Below, in pieces: positions 21,002 through 34,378 of a DNA stretch of 64,000 nucleotides. The position numbers and the translations under genes are program-made. The notes beneath the pieces were generated by a model. It was not told the DNA's origin. It made no database searches and saw nothing but the letters and a program-made list of their open reading frames with translations. The DNA lies in the NCBI GenBank assembly GCA_964023275.1, contig OZ029914.1, positions 44,204,437 through 44,268,436 on the forward strand, read 5' to 3'. The DNA is from Norana najaformis. Its lineage: Eukaryota > Annelida > Clitellata > Crassiclitellata > Hormogastridae. Positions within the stretch are counted from its first letter, which is position 1. Every line of letters starts with the position of its first letter.

Positions 21002-21708
21002 TCAAAATAACATGCCTAGTTAACCAAGTCGTAAAACCGTGATATTGAAAAGCATAATTCAAATCAGTTTGTAATAACAGAAATCAAAGTAACCTCCCCA
21101 GTCCATAAACCTTATTAGCAGCCTTAATTTCCGTCTCCAATCCTAAACTACACATAACATCTTTGGTGAAACAAAATGCTCAACATTAATTTTATACTTT
21201 TTAAAGCGCCAAAGCATACTCTATCCTCCAGGACTAGTTTTTGGAAATAAATTCACGAACCTACACGCTTTGCATTACTCAAATCAGTTTTCTCAGCTTG
21301 AGGGCTAATATGTGTGTCGACATACAATAAGAGCATAGAGAGTAACTTAACACATAATAGGTACATGTGTAGAATACAAAGATTCGGTGTCGATTATGCA
21401 AGCACAAGTGTTGTTACATTTCTGCGAAAAAGTTGAAACGCTGAGGAACAGGAATTTCAGCTTTATTTACTGCCTTTAATGGGTAAAGCCTTTTCTCTTC
21501 ATCAGAGATTGCGTGCTCGCTGTTTCTTCAGCTGTTTAGCAAAAGAAGAAAATTGGATACGTCGAGATCTCCACATAATAGCACAGAGAATTAGGCTTTT
21601 GCGTAGGGTGCCATGAATTGGAGACCTGTGTCCAATGAACGAGAATACAACTTGACATTGTAGACGCCATAAGACGCAGTCCAGTAATTGTTTTGTCGTT
21701 AAGCTGTC

Positions 21709-21930
21709 TCAGGCGTAATATGAAGTAACCAAGGATTGAAGTGGCTGAAAGAATTTTCCATCTGTTTTCAAACGACTGCAGTATGTGTAATCCGAAAAAT
21801 CCTCTTGAAAGGTTTCTTTTTGTCTACTGAGACAACAATACTGTTTACACTCTAACTGTTGTTTAGAACTACAGCACTTTGTGTTGAGATCCTGTGGGTT
21901 TCTGCAGCAATTCAAATCTATAGCTTTGCA
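21709..21930 (-). other. Cysteine-rich open frame, unrecognised
   Basis: The frame reads 'CCRNPQDLNTKCCSSKQQLE' then 'CKQYCCLSRQ' with Cys spacing CC-x8-CC-x7-C-x3-CC. The counterpart in copy 3 (near 47,340-47,480) keeps four of these cysteines but has two stops. Differences between copies are not mainly silent, so selection for protein is not shown. Confidence 0.25.
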
Positions 21931-22379
21931 TTGGCTTTAAAGTAACCAGTTCGAAAAGTCTGTACGACTGGATGCATATATGCACAAAATGCTATTATAC
22001 ATATATATGTATATCCGTATACATGAATATAATTGGTCTGCATATATGAATCTGGACATTAATATAGCGCGATTTAGAGAATCTATTACAAGCGATCAAA
22101 CTTGGTTTATTGACAACCTAAAGGTTAGTGCTTTACTTGTCTCCTTCCAGTAACTTTCTGATAAGATTCAGCAGAGCCTCCTCTGTGGCCTCTTCTCTTA
22201 AAATTTGGAGGCAACAACGAAACTGCAACTGAACAACATTTCTTCACAACTCTATAAGCTTGGCAATAGTGCCTAAGCGACAAGGGTCTCACACCGAGAT
22301 TTAAAGCCTCGACATTGTGTTGAAAACTACACTGCACAAACTATTTAAACGTAGATCAGGATATTGCATAGGGTGTAAC

Positions 22380-22605
22380 ATGCACCATAAATAATAGGTA
22401 TGTCACAAAGATGACTTATAACAGGTATGCTAAAAAGATGCCTCCTAACAGTTGCGTCATATAGATGCCGTAGAACGGGTATGTTTCAAAGCTGCTGTAC
22501 GACAGGTATGTTACAGATGGAGTGTAGCAGGTATGTCATAAAGATGCCTTATAACAGGTGTTATATATACCTTATAATAATTGTTATGTTATAAAGATGC
22601 CGTGT
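22380..22605. repeat. Degenerate minisatellite of 'aggtatgt..aagatgcc' units
   Basis: Seven to eight units of about 27-30 bp with core 'acaggtatgt...aaagatgc'. A matching array is at 47,580-47,800. Confidence 0.8.
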
Positions 22606-22989
22606 ACAACAGCCTCTCAATTGCTCTTTTAGGTCTGCACTGTATTCAGTATGTTCACACTATTCGTGTTTTTCATGTCCTATAAATAATTTTTTTTCAT
22701 TTTCAAAAGAAGTCGTGCCATTCACATCAAACATTGCGCATCATAAAATTATATGCGAATATATTACTTGTAAATGAATAAATAAATAAATAGAAATACA
22801 CAAATAAACCTTGCCCTGTGGTTAAATTGGGTTGCAAGACATGATTCAGAATTTGTGAGTTCTAGCATTGCAAATTAAATATGAAAATGACTTTTAACAA
22901 GACTTTGGTTAAAGCTTGGTGTAAAAATACCCGAATTACAATACGATCAAGTGGCTGGTAATTTAATGTGATCTGGTGTTATTTTGTAG

Positions 22990-23085
22990 GGTGCCATGCA
23001 GTGCAATGCAATGTAGTTCAATTTATATCATACATAGCATTGTATTTTATTGCATTGTATTGTATTGTATTGTGAAGAAGACAAT
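22990..23085. repeat. GCAAT/ATTGC pentamer tract (copy 1)
   Basis: 'atgcagtgcaatgcaatg' is followed by 'tgcattgtattgtattg', so the two pentamer runs are inverted and can pair. The same structure is at 34,124-34,235 and 48,182-48,345. Confidence 0.8.
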
Positions 23086-23276
23086 ATATGCAGCCAAGTT
23101 AGCAAAGGAATTTTAAGCGTGTTTTGCAATCAGGCAGCCAAATAAAAAGTGAGGGAGGGAATGTTAAGAGAGGCAGAGACCACCCTCCGTTTGACCAAGG
23201 GTCCCACTCTAACCACTTTCACCATGAAGCTGACGCTTTACACCAGAAACAGCGACAGTATAGTACGTTGTCATGA

Positions 23277-23550
23277 CTACCAGACGAGTGGAGACAATGC
23301 GGAGACATCCTCTGTCTTATCCAAATATCGTCCGTTTGCATCGGCAGTCGCTGCTCGATTGCTTGCATGTGCACTTGTAGTGGGAGCAGCAGATGAGCAC
23401 CGGGTTATTAGTCTTCGGTTTGCACACTTCCTCGCTTTTCCTGCAGACATCCCGTTGATCTCTAAACGTAAACAGATTGGACAGATTTCGCCATGTAGGC
23501 TTTTGAGAGTTATTTTTAACCCTACAGCATCAACACACGACGCATCGTAA
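23277..23550 (-). pseudogene. Exon-like ORF with 'ICPIC' motif, copy 1 (frameshifted)
   Basis: The minus-strand frame starts at a conserved AG|TTACGATGCG. It includes 'SYDASCVDAVGLKITLKSLH', 'GEICPIC' and 'TRCSSAAP', and stays open to a stop at 23,277. Relative to copy 3 it has in-frame length changes in the middle and a 1-nt shift near the end ('DKTEDVS'). Cys-x-x-Cys after a Leu-His pair could bind metal, but no known domain is recognised. Confidence 0.4.
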
Positions 23551-24194
23551 CTCAAGATGAATATCCTTCCCTTACTTTACAAGACATAATGTGTAGCCAT
23601 TATTAGCCACATTAGCAACGTTTGCTTGCCGATGAACGTTTTGATACGGGGTTTGATAAATATATATATATATATATTCGTTTATTCATCAAAAATATTC
23701 TGGGTGACATACCGCATGATGCATGAGAGGCGCCACATAGACCCATATGGGTTCATGGAACACAGAACCCCATATTGCGAATCTGACTCGATATTTCTGA
23801 AATTCATTGCTTAAAGAACCCACCGTACGCTGTCCGCTCTATGTATCTGGCGTTTTATACAGCGCCTTTTAGGGATGATCACAACTGCCATTCTAAAGTT
23901 AACCGATTATGAGTAGAAGAATTGCTTGGCATTGCATTGTAGTACATATACACTCCTTTACATAACTCTGCATAGCACAACATAGTATAACATAACAGCA
24001 CATATATTTCATACATAGTATTACGATACAATACAATACGACATAATACGATGCATTACATTACACTAGGCAGATATTAAATCATTCGAAACATCTATAA
24101 TTAACTGTGCCAAGTTTGTCATTAATACACAGATCGTTTGAAGCTTACACGTAACAATATAACACTTTCAAGAGATTAGCTTCGCTGCATGGGG

Positions 24195-24370
24195 TCGTAA
24201 TCGTAATCGTAATCTCGAGATTTCTACAGCGCCCAAACGAAAGCCACGTCACGGGTACCAGCTTATTCACAGGCGCACAGTCAAAACCAAATGGATAGGC
24301 AAAAGGGGTTTGGTTCAAGGTTAAGATCAACAGTCAGGTAGAGAGATAGAGTGGCACCTACAGTGGGTGA
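24195..24370 (-). repeat. SINE-like element R1
   Basis: 'cgtaatcgtaatcgtaatct', 'cgagatttctacagcgccca'. It is at the same position in copies 2 (34,901) and 3 (49,320), so it inserted before the duplications. Confidence 0.8.
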
Positions 24371-25519
24371 TGTTTGGGATTGGAGTGGAAATAGAGATAA
24401 GAAAGAGATTAGTACAGTCCTCGCCAACATACAAATCTCAATCTTAATGTAAAATCTCCAGGTATTCTGCTTTCAGCAATTTTATCATTTTAACCAGTCC
24501 TTTTCCGTAAGTATGTACTGATGTTTATTTTGATGGCATCTTCACGAATCTCATCGCCACATATTTTCATAAGAATTCTGTAGATCCCAACATCCAATTT
24601 ATGACGTCCCATGTGTTAAAGACGCCTATATACTAAGGTTAATGACGTACAATAATTGGTATTAAATTGCCTACTGGTCTTGCTTATATGCATGCCCGCT
24701 CGTGGCAATTTATTCCGCGACGTTCTTATTTAGGCCTGAGTTATAAGAAAAATGCAGGTTGCACGATTCACTCTACTTGAGTATTTACAGTGAAAACTGC
24801 AAAAAAATCTCTTATAATCGACGTCAACGACCTTTGACGCCATGTAATGTCGTTACACATTGAAAATTACTATAACTACTTTTCTTCAGTGCGATACTTT
24901 CTGCACGTGTGCATCACAACATTTACGCAGCATTTTGCAAGGTCTCAAAAGAGCTGTTTAGCAGGGAGAATCTTTTGTCAATTACACGAGATCTCATAGA
25001 TCTGTTCCATACGCATAGATCTATTATGCCAGCGTCAGTGTGGTACATAGATTGGGCAACACATTCTGCTCATCTGGTTACTACGTCGTACGAGTTGAAG
25101 GAGAGATTTAAAATAAAGCGCATATATATCCAGTTCTCTAATCTAATCGTTTATATAAGAAAACGTTAAGCGCAGATATATATAGCTTTCCACTCTAACT
25201 ATTAATAAGGCGATTTGTAGAGCGCCGTAGTAGGGTCGAGGCCGAAAAATGGCGCTGTACATGTACACATATTCGCAAACTTTTTATCCACGTGCGGCGC
25301 AAGTGTTAGTCTATACACATAATAATAGTTAACATATTTTTTTAATGTATATTTGAAAGCATGCATATCCACCGACTTCACTTTCTTAGTCTCGTTGTAT
25401 GAGAGCTGGTAGCCAGTCCTCTTCTGCGCCGCCTGATCTTCCTGCCGACAATGTACGGTTAGCGTACTCATTTAATAGCTGAGTTGCTAGAGGGCACAAG
25501 TAGAGCAGAAATTGGGAAA

Positions 25520-25612
25520 TATCTTTCAGCCCTGGCTGTGATTTAAAGACCCGACCTCTGGATTAACAGCTGAACACGCTGAGCACTAAACTAACACGAC
25601 CCCCTGAGTAAG
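25520..25612 (-). repeat. tRNA-derived SINE
   Basis: On the minus strand, a 'gtggtagtttagtgctgcag'-like head and a 'ggtcgggt.tttaaatcaca' B-box. It matches 52,148-52,235 in copy 3. Confidence 0.6.
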
Positions 25613-25674
25613 AAATTGGCCTGAAATAACGTCATAAATTAATTCTTCGAAAAGTAGAAGTAGATAAGTTAGAC

Positions 25675-26110
25675 TGGAAATAGACAGACAGACAGGAAGG
25701 CAGGAAGACAGATAGACACACAGACAGACAGACGGACATAGAGTGTGTAAAAGCAAGAACGCCGCCTCAGAGAGAGAAGAGAGACAGAGAGAAAGACAGA
25801 GAGAAAGACAGAGAGAGAGACACAGAGGGAGAGAGAGCAAAATAAGAAAGAAAGAGCAAGAAAGAAATAGAGAAGGCAAGAAATAGTCAGAGGCATAGAG
25901 AGAGAGAGAGAGCATTTGAACGAGGACAGACCGAGGCATAGAGACACACCGAGACAGACAGACAGCGATAGACTCAGATAGCATAAGAAACTGGTCGAGA
26001 CAAAATTGACAGTCAACAAAATAACGAGGATGCAGGAGTTGATATCGGAAAAAAGAGTGAGGCATTCAAACGAAGAAAGAGAGCAAATGAAATACATGGA
26101 AAGTGAAATA

Positions 26111-26164
<54 letters not shown>

Positions 26165-26275
26165 ACAGAGAACCCGAGAAAGAGCGGGTGAAAGATAGAG
26201 ATAGAGAGAGTCAGATATATATAATATATACACATACATACATGCATACATATACATATAGAGAGAGTGGTGCAT
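25675..26275. repeat. GA-rich simple sequence (GACA, GAGA, pure AG run)
   Basis: Includes an AG run of about 50 bp at 26,116-26,165. The minus-strand ORFs rich in Ser and Leu across it are artefacts. Confidence 0.9.
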
Positions 26276-26517
26276 TCAGGTTAGGTTTTCGTCGGAGCTC
26301 TACCAAGAGAGAAACCTATTTTGACACAGAATCAGGACGATTGCTCTGATGGACAACGAACCTTTTGTCGCTTTTCATTGTATTGATTAATTTGAGCTCG
26401 CGCTTGTAGACCGAATTATTGTTATCTGTCAAAAGACATGCCTCAACCATACATACATTCAGTTAGCGAGATCAAGAGTCAAAAAAGCAGTCTGTAGAGT
26501 TTACGATTACGATTTGA

Positions 26518-26660
26518 TAATGATGATGACGACAACGACGGTGATGGTGATGATGATGGTGACGATGCTGATGGTACTTATGATGACGAATACGACGATT
26601 ATCGTAATGATGATAACAATAAAGATGTCGACGACAACGACGAAGGTGATGAATTATGAT
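26518..26660. repeat. GAT/GAC trinucleotide repeat
   Basis: 'gatgatgacgacaacgacgg'-type array. It matches 38,615-38,790 and 54,405-54,575. Confidence 0.9.
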
Positions 26661-26764
26661 TATAGATTATGATGATGGATTGAAACAAGAAAGGAACATT
26701 CTGCAACTAATGGCCATGAATTTGTCGACTCTTTTAGTTTCGAGACAAGCAGGAACGAGTAAAA

Positions 26765-26901
26765 AAAGACAGAGAGAGAGAGGGAGGGAGGGATAAAGAT
26801 AGTCACACAGATAGGAAGATGAAGAGACAGACAGAGACAGAGAAAGATAGACAGGCAGACAGACAGAAAGAGAAAGAGAATGAGAGACAGACAGAAAGAG
26901 T

Positions 26902-26933
<32 letters not shown>

Positions 26934-26935
26934 TA
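26765..26935. repeat. GAGA/CAGA simple sequence
   Basis: 'agagagagagagggaggg'-type array. It matches 38,885-38,990. Confidence 0.9.
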
Positions 26936-27774
26936 ATTGTGCTGTGCTTACATTTCAGAGGATATTTCGACGCTCGAGAGAGTTCTGCGGACAGAATATA
27001 GACGAAGAAACCAAGGCAGGCCGTCTTCATCTTTGTTACGATCAATCACAGAAGTCTTCCCTTTCTCCTTATTCTAATTCTTCTGGCTACAAGTTAACAG
27101 TTCACACCGCAAAAATATTCGTAGTCACGACTAAGGTCTAAATGACCTATAAAGAAACACTTCACTGCATTTAAACTATTTATTGCACTGTATTGTATTC
27201 TACTGGTTTGCATTCTATTCAGTTTAATGTATTTGGATTCTGTTGTTTTGCTTTGTATTGTATTGCATTGTATTGTATTTTTTATTCTGTTTAATATTTT
27301 CCCCGGTATCTATCTTCACATTATGTGATATTGATTGTTGGATTGTGTTGCATTGCTTTGTATCATATTTCATTGCATTGTATTGCATCTAATCTCTTTA
27401 AAGTACTCTTCATCGGCTGAAGCATCCAACCTAGCCAACCTGTTCAGCTGATACTGACCTCCGTCGACACTCCTAATACGAACGTTTGCATTTCGTGGGC
27501 CTCATTGGAACGAACATGGGAGGAATGGACTAAGAGGGGTGAACTGGACCTCAACAACTGCAATAAGTTCACGCCTTTGTACAATGTGTAGATACTGAAG
27601 AGGAACTGTTTCTACTGATACTGATAGGCGAAATATATTGCAAGCTGTGGTACGAATCTCAAGGTATTCAACACGGGACCAGTGCATCGCAGTACTTGCC
27701 ATTTACTTTCCAGTTTACGCCTCTACCAAATTATACTGCTTGGTGACAAAGGCACGTGTACGCAAACAAATTGT

Positions 27775-27848
27775 CCAAGGTCGTTACACGGAGTCGAACC
27801 CGCAACCGCATGATTATTGACCGATAGACCACCGTGTCGCACTCATGT
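27775..27848 (-). repeat. tRNA-derived SINE head
   Basis: The minus strand reads 'cacggtggtctatcggtcaa' then 'gcgggttcgactccgtgt', with near-consensus A and B boxes. The paralogue is at 59,540-59,615. Confidence 0.65.
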
Positions 27849-28074
27849 CATATACCACTTGGATAATTGCCTAAATTGCCTAATTGGATAATTGATAAAA
27901 TGACTCTGATAATTTCGTTCCTTCTTTTTATCTGTATCGGTTCTGTCGGCCTTGAGAGGTAACACATGGTTTATAGGCATATGCACATCTTGTGTTTACA
28001 TGAATAGTCTTACGTTGCTTAGCCACAGTCTAGATACAACTCATCCTAACCACTCCTTCAAGGTATTCTCTACA

Positions 28075-28392
28075 ACATATACATACTATGCGGTGGTCAC
28101 TAGCTGATAAATCACCAGTCATTCACCTTCACTCAACTGGTTCGTTGACATCTGACCCTTCATTCGCTACTCTTTTTCCTTTTCTTATCTCTCTTTTCGC
28201 CCCAATCCCAAACACCACCACCGTTGCTGCCACGCTATCTCTGTGCCTGACTTTGGATCCTGACATAGAATCGAACCAAATTTGCCTATTGATTTGGTTT
28301 TCACTGAGCGCCTGAGAATAAGTTCCCGTGACTTGACTTTCGTTGGGCGCTGTAGAAATCTCGAGATTACGATTACGATTACTCGATTATAG
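28075..28392 (+). repeat. SINE-like element R1, long copy
   Basis: Extends from 'tgcggtggtcactagctgat' through 'cttctctctt'-like pyrimidine-rich sequence to 'ctgtagaaatctcgagatta' and a TTACGA tail. It matches 60,060-60,364 along its whole length. Confidence 0.75.
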
Positions 28393-29639
28393 GCATCCGC
28401 AGAACTGCAGGCCAGTTACGATTAAACGCATGAGAACTCATTTCGATAGGAATGTTCAAATTTCTGCCTTCTTTCAGATTCAATGCAGAACATTGTTGTT
28501 ACACATATCAAGTAGCGTCGAACACCGAATACGATGGGGTGAACAATCGTACTACCTTCATTTATTATTCACATCGACCAATTTTACCAAAGCGCAAATC
28601 TACGTGAATATGTGCACTTGCTAGCCTTTTCTTCAACAGGAGCCCTCAACAGTATTTAGATTGATTATAACTAGAACGGGTTTCGGTCACGGCAGGGCAT
28701 TTTAAGTACCTCACAAAAAAGCTGCATAAATGACTGCATACATTACAACGTGCATTATCATAATTATAGAAAGATTGTTTAATATGCATAATTATAGAAA
28801 GATTGTTTAATATGCGTTTCTTTCAAAACATGTTATCTTCGACTAAATTAGTTTGTCAGGTTCTTCTACCTGAACTCTACTCGCGCTTATTTGGAAGCCT
28901 GCAAAACACGACAAGCAATCTCTGTGGCTTAACAGCGGTTAAAGCCATAGAATTTCTTCAGAAAGGCTCTAACAGCCTCACACCAGTCACATAAATACCG
29001 ACTGATATTCCTGATTCGTGTGTCCTTCAAACTGTGATCTGTATGAACGGAGTGCAATTTGTAGCGGAAGAGGAACCGCCAATCCACTGGTTCGAACTAT
29101 CCACCATTATATGTAGTTCAAAAGTAACCCCAACCCTTAAGAACATCTTATGGCATCAAAGGCATTTGACGTCGGCCTTCTCTTTTATCCAGGCATAGGT
29201 TTGGCACTACCCGAGTATGGCAGTGGTGGAGTTGTCCCACCATTCTACTTAGAACTTTCGTCCTTTCTCATAGTTCTCCTCAGCTGGTAATTCTAATCAC
29301 GAAATCCATATTGCTAATTAATTCAGTCTGGATGATAACAAGAATGAACAGTTTCAGTTTATCCATTGCAAGGCTGTATAGAGGTAAAATGAATCGCAAG
29401 CATGTATATCTACGTAGATCTAGAAATAGGATTTAACTGTGGAATCCACACTCGTGATATATATAGAGTGAAAGAACCGTTAGATCTAATGTTTATTTTC
29501 ATTACTGGCTTCATCAAAGTCCTTGTTGGTATTCTTTACCATCAACTCGTCGTCATCCAATCTTTGAAGTTTCATACTTCCAAAACCATCAAAAATCTCT
29601 TTTCCGATTTGCACCCACGCTTTCTAAGTGCATACCAAT

Positions 29640-30160
29640 TGGAAATAATAATAATAATAATAACAACAACAACGAGTAGCGTTCAGAGCATAGAGTTCAA
29701 GTAGGACAACCGGACAAACTAATTTAGTCGAAGAAAACAAGTTTTGAAAGGAATGCAAATTAATCAATCTCTCTATAATTATGATAAATGCATGTTATGA
29801 TGTTTGCAGTCATCTATGCAACGCTTTTGTGAGGCACTTAAAATGCACTATGTAGTACATACATATATAAATACGAATATTCACATATGCACACACACAT
29901 ACATACATAAATCATACATACATCACAGGATCATAATAGATACATCACACAGAATACGTACACAAATACATACATACTCAAATACATATAAACATCATAC
30001 ATACATCATAGATACATCATATATACATACACACATGCACAAATGCATACATACAAAAATACATGCATGCATAAATGCATACATGCACATATGCATACAT
30101 GATTGATTGATTGATTGACTGATTGACTCTTTATTGATCCCAAATTCAACATATCAGGAT
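29640..30160. repeat. ATA, CATA and GATT simple sequences
   Basis: ATA run at 29,647-29,672, CATA array 29,855-30,100, then 'gattgattgattgactgatt' leading into 'ctctttattgatccca', which looks like the start of a dispersed element running to about 30,245. Confidence 0.8.
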
Positions 30161-30689
30161 ACACATAAAACGTACAGTTTGCCAGGATACAAAAGGCAAA
30201 CCCAGAAGGGACCAGGGTCCCGCTTAAATAGGGTCACCTATTAACATCAGTGACGTAAGATGGCAATCGAAATGTAAACAAAGCATGTATCATTATGTAA
30301 GCAAACTAAATAAGTTATGTACAATCCGTACACAAATGAAACTAAAAATAAAACTCTATTGAAGTCCGGTGCATCACTTAGTCCTATATAAAAAAACTCA
30401 GAAAAAAGAGGCAAAAAACTAATGGTTTGTATGAACAATTCAGCTGGCAGTCAAACAGATATTATTAAATAGTGACGCATCTGCCTTTTGAACAGTTTCA
30501 ACTTGACAACATACGAATGCTCATTGGTAAAGCGTTCCAAATTGAAGGGCCAGCCAGCACATTTAATATTGAATAATCGAGTGTTGGATATATACATGCT
30601 GCATATATACATGCCTACATGCACACACTGCATACATAATACATATGTTGCATACATACACAGACATTCACAAATGCATTCGCACTAAA

Positions 30690-31100
30690 GTAGTAACAAT
30701 AATAGTAATAATACTAGCGATAACTATTATAATTGCAGTTATAATAATAGCAACAACAGCAACAACCCCAACAGAAATAAGAATAAAAATAAATTAATAA
30801 TAATGATAATAATAATAACGATGATGATGATGATAATAATAATAACAATAATAGGAATAACCATAGTAGTAGCTGTAATGATAATAATTCTATTGTTCGA
30901 CAATGCGCTCAACGGGACATCTATTTAAAACCTGAAGTATTATTTCTATCTTTCTAAAATCTGGTCAGATAATTAATTATTATTACGATTAAAACGATGG
31001 CGATAGTGATGATGAAAACGAAAATGCAACTGAAGATGATGCTGAAGGTGAAGGTGATGGTGAAGGTGATGATGATGATGATGATGATGGTGATGAAAAC
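30690..31100. repeat. ATA and GAT trinucleotide arrays
   Basis: ATA/AAT-rich 30,690-30,890 and GAT/GAA-rich 31,000-31,095. The counterpart in copy 3 is 62,036-62,420. Confidence 0.85.
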
Positions 31101-33039
31101 GATAATAATCGTTTTGATGTAGATTACACGATTAGGAATAATCTATATGAATACAAAGATTTCTCGAATTGTCCCTCTCATTGTCAAGACCTAATTTGTA
31201 ATTTGTTAATAAGGTAGTAAAATACTAGTTTAAACGAATCAGTCATTACGAAAGCTAATCCGTGCATGCAAGCCACTGAAATTCCTGCTTATTGCATCCA
31301 TGAAGTTAGTTTTGAAATGAGAATATTCTATTCTGAGGAACTCAACAAATGTTCAGTAAACAAGCAGAATTCGTCGGACAATTAAACCGATACAATGTCT
31401 TACCTATAATACTGCACCCAATGGGGTCGTCTTCAAGGACAATGTTCGACAGAAGTTTCAAAACCTCACTTTCAACGAGACCTTCTAAATTCCAAACTCG
31501 ATCTTGCGGAGAAAGTTCCTTTAAACCGTTCTCAGGAACACACAGGAAATTGTGAAAACGTTGAGCAGTTCTTGCGAACACTTAGATAATGTATGAACGC
31601 CAGTTCGTACAAAACCCAGAGAAGAGAAACTCACAGTTTCTCTGAATACTTAGGGAAGTGTGAACACAAACAGTTCCTACAAGCACACGATTAAGAAAAG
31701 GCGAACACCTATCTCTGCATAAGCAGCCAAAAGTCTCACCGTGTAGCCAACAATTACCACTAAACCGTAGTTGATAGTCGCCTATCAACTCACTTTGTCA
31801 TTGTTCGCTTTGAACAGGGAAATCATCCGTTCTGTCGGGTCTTTTATAGAGCAACCCCACATCCGTGCCAATTTACAGACGACGCTGCACGATGCCACTG
31901 TTGCCTCGGATGAGTCCATGCATCATAACATGCGTTCATCATAATTATAGGGAGATTGTTTAATATGCATTCCTTTCAAAACATGTTTTCTTCGACTAAA
32001 TTAGTTTGTCCGGCTGTCCTACCTGAACTCTACTCGAGGCTTAACAACGGTTAAAGCCGTAGGACTTCTTCAGGAAGGCTCAAAAGCCTCACACCAGAAT
32101 CATATAAATACCAGCTGATATTCGTGTGCCCTTCAAACTGATCTGTATGAACAGAGTGCAATTTGTAGCGAAAGAAGAACCGCCAATCCACTGGTTCGGA
32201 CTATCCACCATTCTATGTAGTTCCAATGTTTAAGGACATTTTATGGCATCAAAGTCCGCTGAAGTCGGCCTCCACTTTTATCCAGGTTAGAAGCGACCAT
32301 CGACTTCTGCTTTATTCATTGTGATAAAATTAATGCACTTTCTGGTTAGATAAAGGCGGCAACGACAACCGAATGATTGTTCTTCGGATCAGGTAAGATT
32401 GAGAGGCTTGATTCGGTCTTTTGGAACCGCCGACCCGAAGGAGAGACGCATTCGTAGACGATTTGGTTGATAGAGGAGCAGCTAACGACTGACAACAATC
32501 TTAGAAGCAAAAGCCGCGTTTTTAAAAGCGTTACATAATCTCGTAATCGTAATTGTAATTGTAACTGTACATTTTTGTAGATTCTCGCCTTAAGAGACTT
32601 GTACTGCCCGATGCATTGATCAACTGGAAAATCACCTGAAAAAGAGTTGTTATCGTAATGTGTGTGTATTTATGTATGTGAGTGCGTACATATGTGGGTA
32701 TCTGAGGATTTGTATTCTATTCCCAAACTGTTCTCACAACGAACAAACCCCAAGAGAGAGGAGACGACCACATGATCGACCGAAAGCCAAGTTGTTATAG
32801 GTTCGTGGAGTAGGATCCCTTATTGTTAAATATCGGCCCCCTAGATTAAAGGCTGAAGAGGAGGAAATGAAACCTCCCTGCAGACAGATAGACAGACAGA
32901 CATACTGACTGACTGACAGATAGACGGACAAGAAACTTGCTAAATTACTAGCTAATTAATTTAGAATTAGAAAGAAATAGAAGAGAGCTAAAAGGAATGA
33001 AAAACTGTGGGTGAGGGAAAACGCAGAAAAGGCGCTCGA

Positions 33040-33255
33040 CATACAGAGAGATACAGACCGAGACAGAAAGAGCGATACAGACCGAGACAGATTGAGAGAT
33101 AAAGACCGATTCAGACAGAGATACAGACCGCGACAGACAGAGAGATACAAACCGAGACAGAGAGGGATACAGACTGAAACAGACATAGACATTGATATCG
33201 AGAGAGGCAGAGAGATACAGATTGACAAAGACAGAGATACAGACCGTGACAATCA
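33040..33255. repeat. 'agatacagaccgagacaga' minisatellite (copy 2)
   Basis: About ten degenerate units. The plus-strand ORF across it, rich in Asp, Arg and Thr, is an artefact. Confidence 0.85.
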
Positions 33256-34123
33256 GAGGCAGATGCAGATCTTGGAATGGAACCCGTTTCTTTGCTCCCG
33301 TCCGCATTCAGTCTTCAAACACGTGACGCCTAAACTAGACCTTTGTAGGAGGCTGACCAATGTTCATGTTATGCAAGAGAAAGCTATCAGGTTGAAGTTC
33401 TTGCATAATGCATTCGGCTTTCTTGATATTAGGTACATTTTGCAGTGTCGAATGAATTTGGCTACCTTGTAACAGGTGTATCGAGTCATCTCTGGCGTGA
33501 TTGACAGGTGTATCAAGTCACCTGTGGCATGATTGACTTTGTATCTATGTCGAGTCTCTATTCGCTTAACGTTACCTAATTCAAATACTTGGTAAGCATT
33601 CATTACAACAACCTCAGAACGGTTTTCTCCTTTTTAAAGAATTTTTTCAGTTTCATGATACACGTCAAATCTATTCAACAAAATATCCAAAATGTTATCC
33701 ATGTTCGAAATGTCCAAGTTGTTAGGTATGTTGAAAATATGCAAAATGCTATCCATATTAAAAATAACATGCCTAGCAACTGCTCTTTTTGGCCTGCACT
33801 GTATTCAATATGTTCACACTGTTCATGCTTTTCATATCCTATGATTGTAAAGGAGTCTTGCCATTCACTTCAAACACTGTGCATCATAAAATCATAAGCG
33901 AATATATTACTTATAAATATATATAAATACATAAATAAACCTTGCTCTGTGGTTAAAGTGTGTTGTAAGACATAATTCAGAATTTGTGTGTTCCAGCATT
34001 ACAAATTAAATATGAAAATGACTTTTAATAAGACTTTGGTTAAAGCTTGGTGTAAAATACCCGATTTACAAAACGATCAAATGGCTGGTAATCTAATGTG
34101 ATCTGGTGTTATTTTGTAGGGTG

Positions 34124-34235
34124 CCATGCAGTGCAATGCAATGCAATGCAATGTTAAGCAACGCATTGCATTGTATTGTTTTGTATTACACTGTATTGTA
34201 TTGCGTTGTATTGTAATGTATTGTATTGTAAAGAA
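34124..34235. repeat. GCAAT/ATTGC pentamer tract (copy 2)
   Basis: Four to five GCAAT units, the loop 'ttaagcaacg', then ATTGC/ATTGT units on the other side. It can fold into a hairpin. Confidence 0.85.
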
Positions 34236-34378
34236 GATAATGTATGCAGCCAAGTTTAACAACAAAGCAATTTCAAGCGTGTTTTGCAGACACATGGCAA
34301 TCAGGCAGCCACATGATAAATGAGAGATGGAATGTTACGAGAGGCGGAAACCACCTCCGCTTGACGAAGGGTCCCTCT

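Larger units (their letters stand above)
16200..32280. repeat. Segmental duplication, copy 1
   Basis: The block order matches copies 2 and 3. Anchors: 'cagctaacgactgacaacaa' at 18,989 (32,479; 43,659), 'ttggttaaagcttggtgtaa' at 22,905 (34,036; 48,094), and 'tcaggacgattgctctgatg' at 26,332 (36,259; 52,378). It starts inside intron 3 of the PAN-domain gene. Relative to copies 2 and 3 it lacks about 2.2 kb (the equivalent of 36,415-38,608), with the junction at a shared 'gtttacgattacga' motif. The end, 31,910-32,280, begins a second iteration of the sub-block that starts at 28,730. Confidence 0.85.

Noticed and set aside
23149..23550. 133-residue plus-strand ORF
   Set aside because: Overlaps the minus-strand 'ICPIC' ORF; the minus frame, not this one, is the frame kept in copies 1 and 3.
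25586..26247. Ser/Leu-rich minus-strand ORFs of 159 and 192 residues
   Set aside because: They span GA-rich simple sequence; overlapping frames are open together and the matching places in other copies do not keep them.
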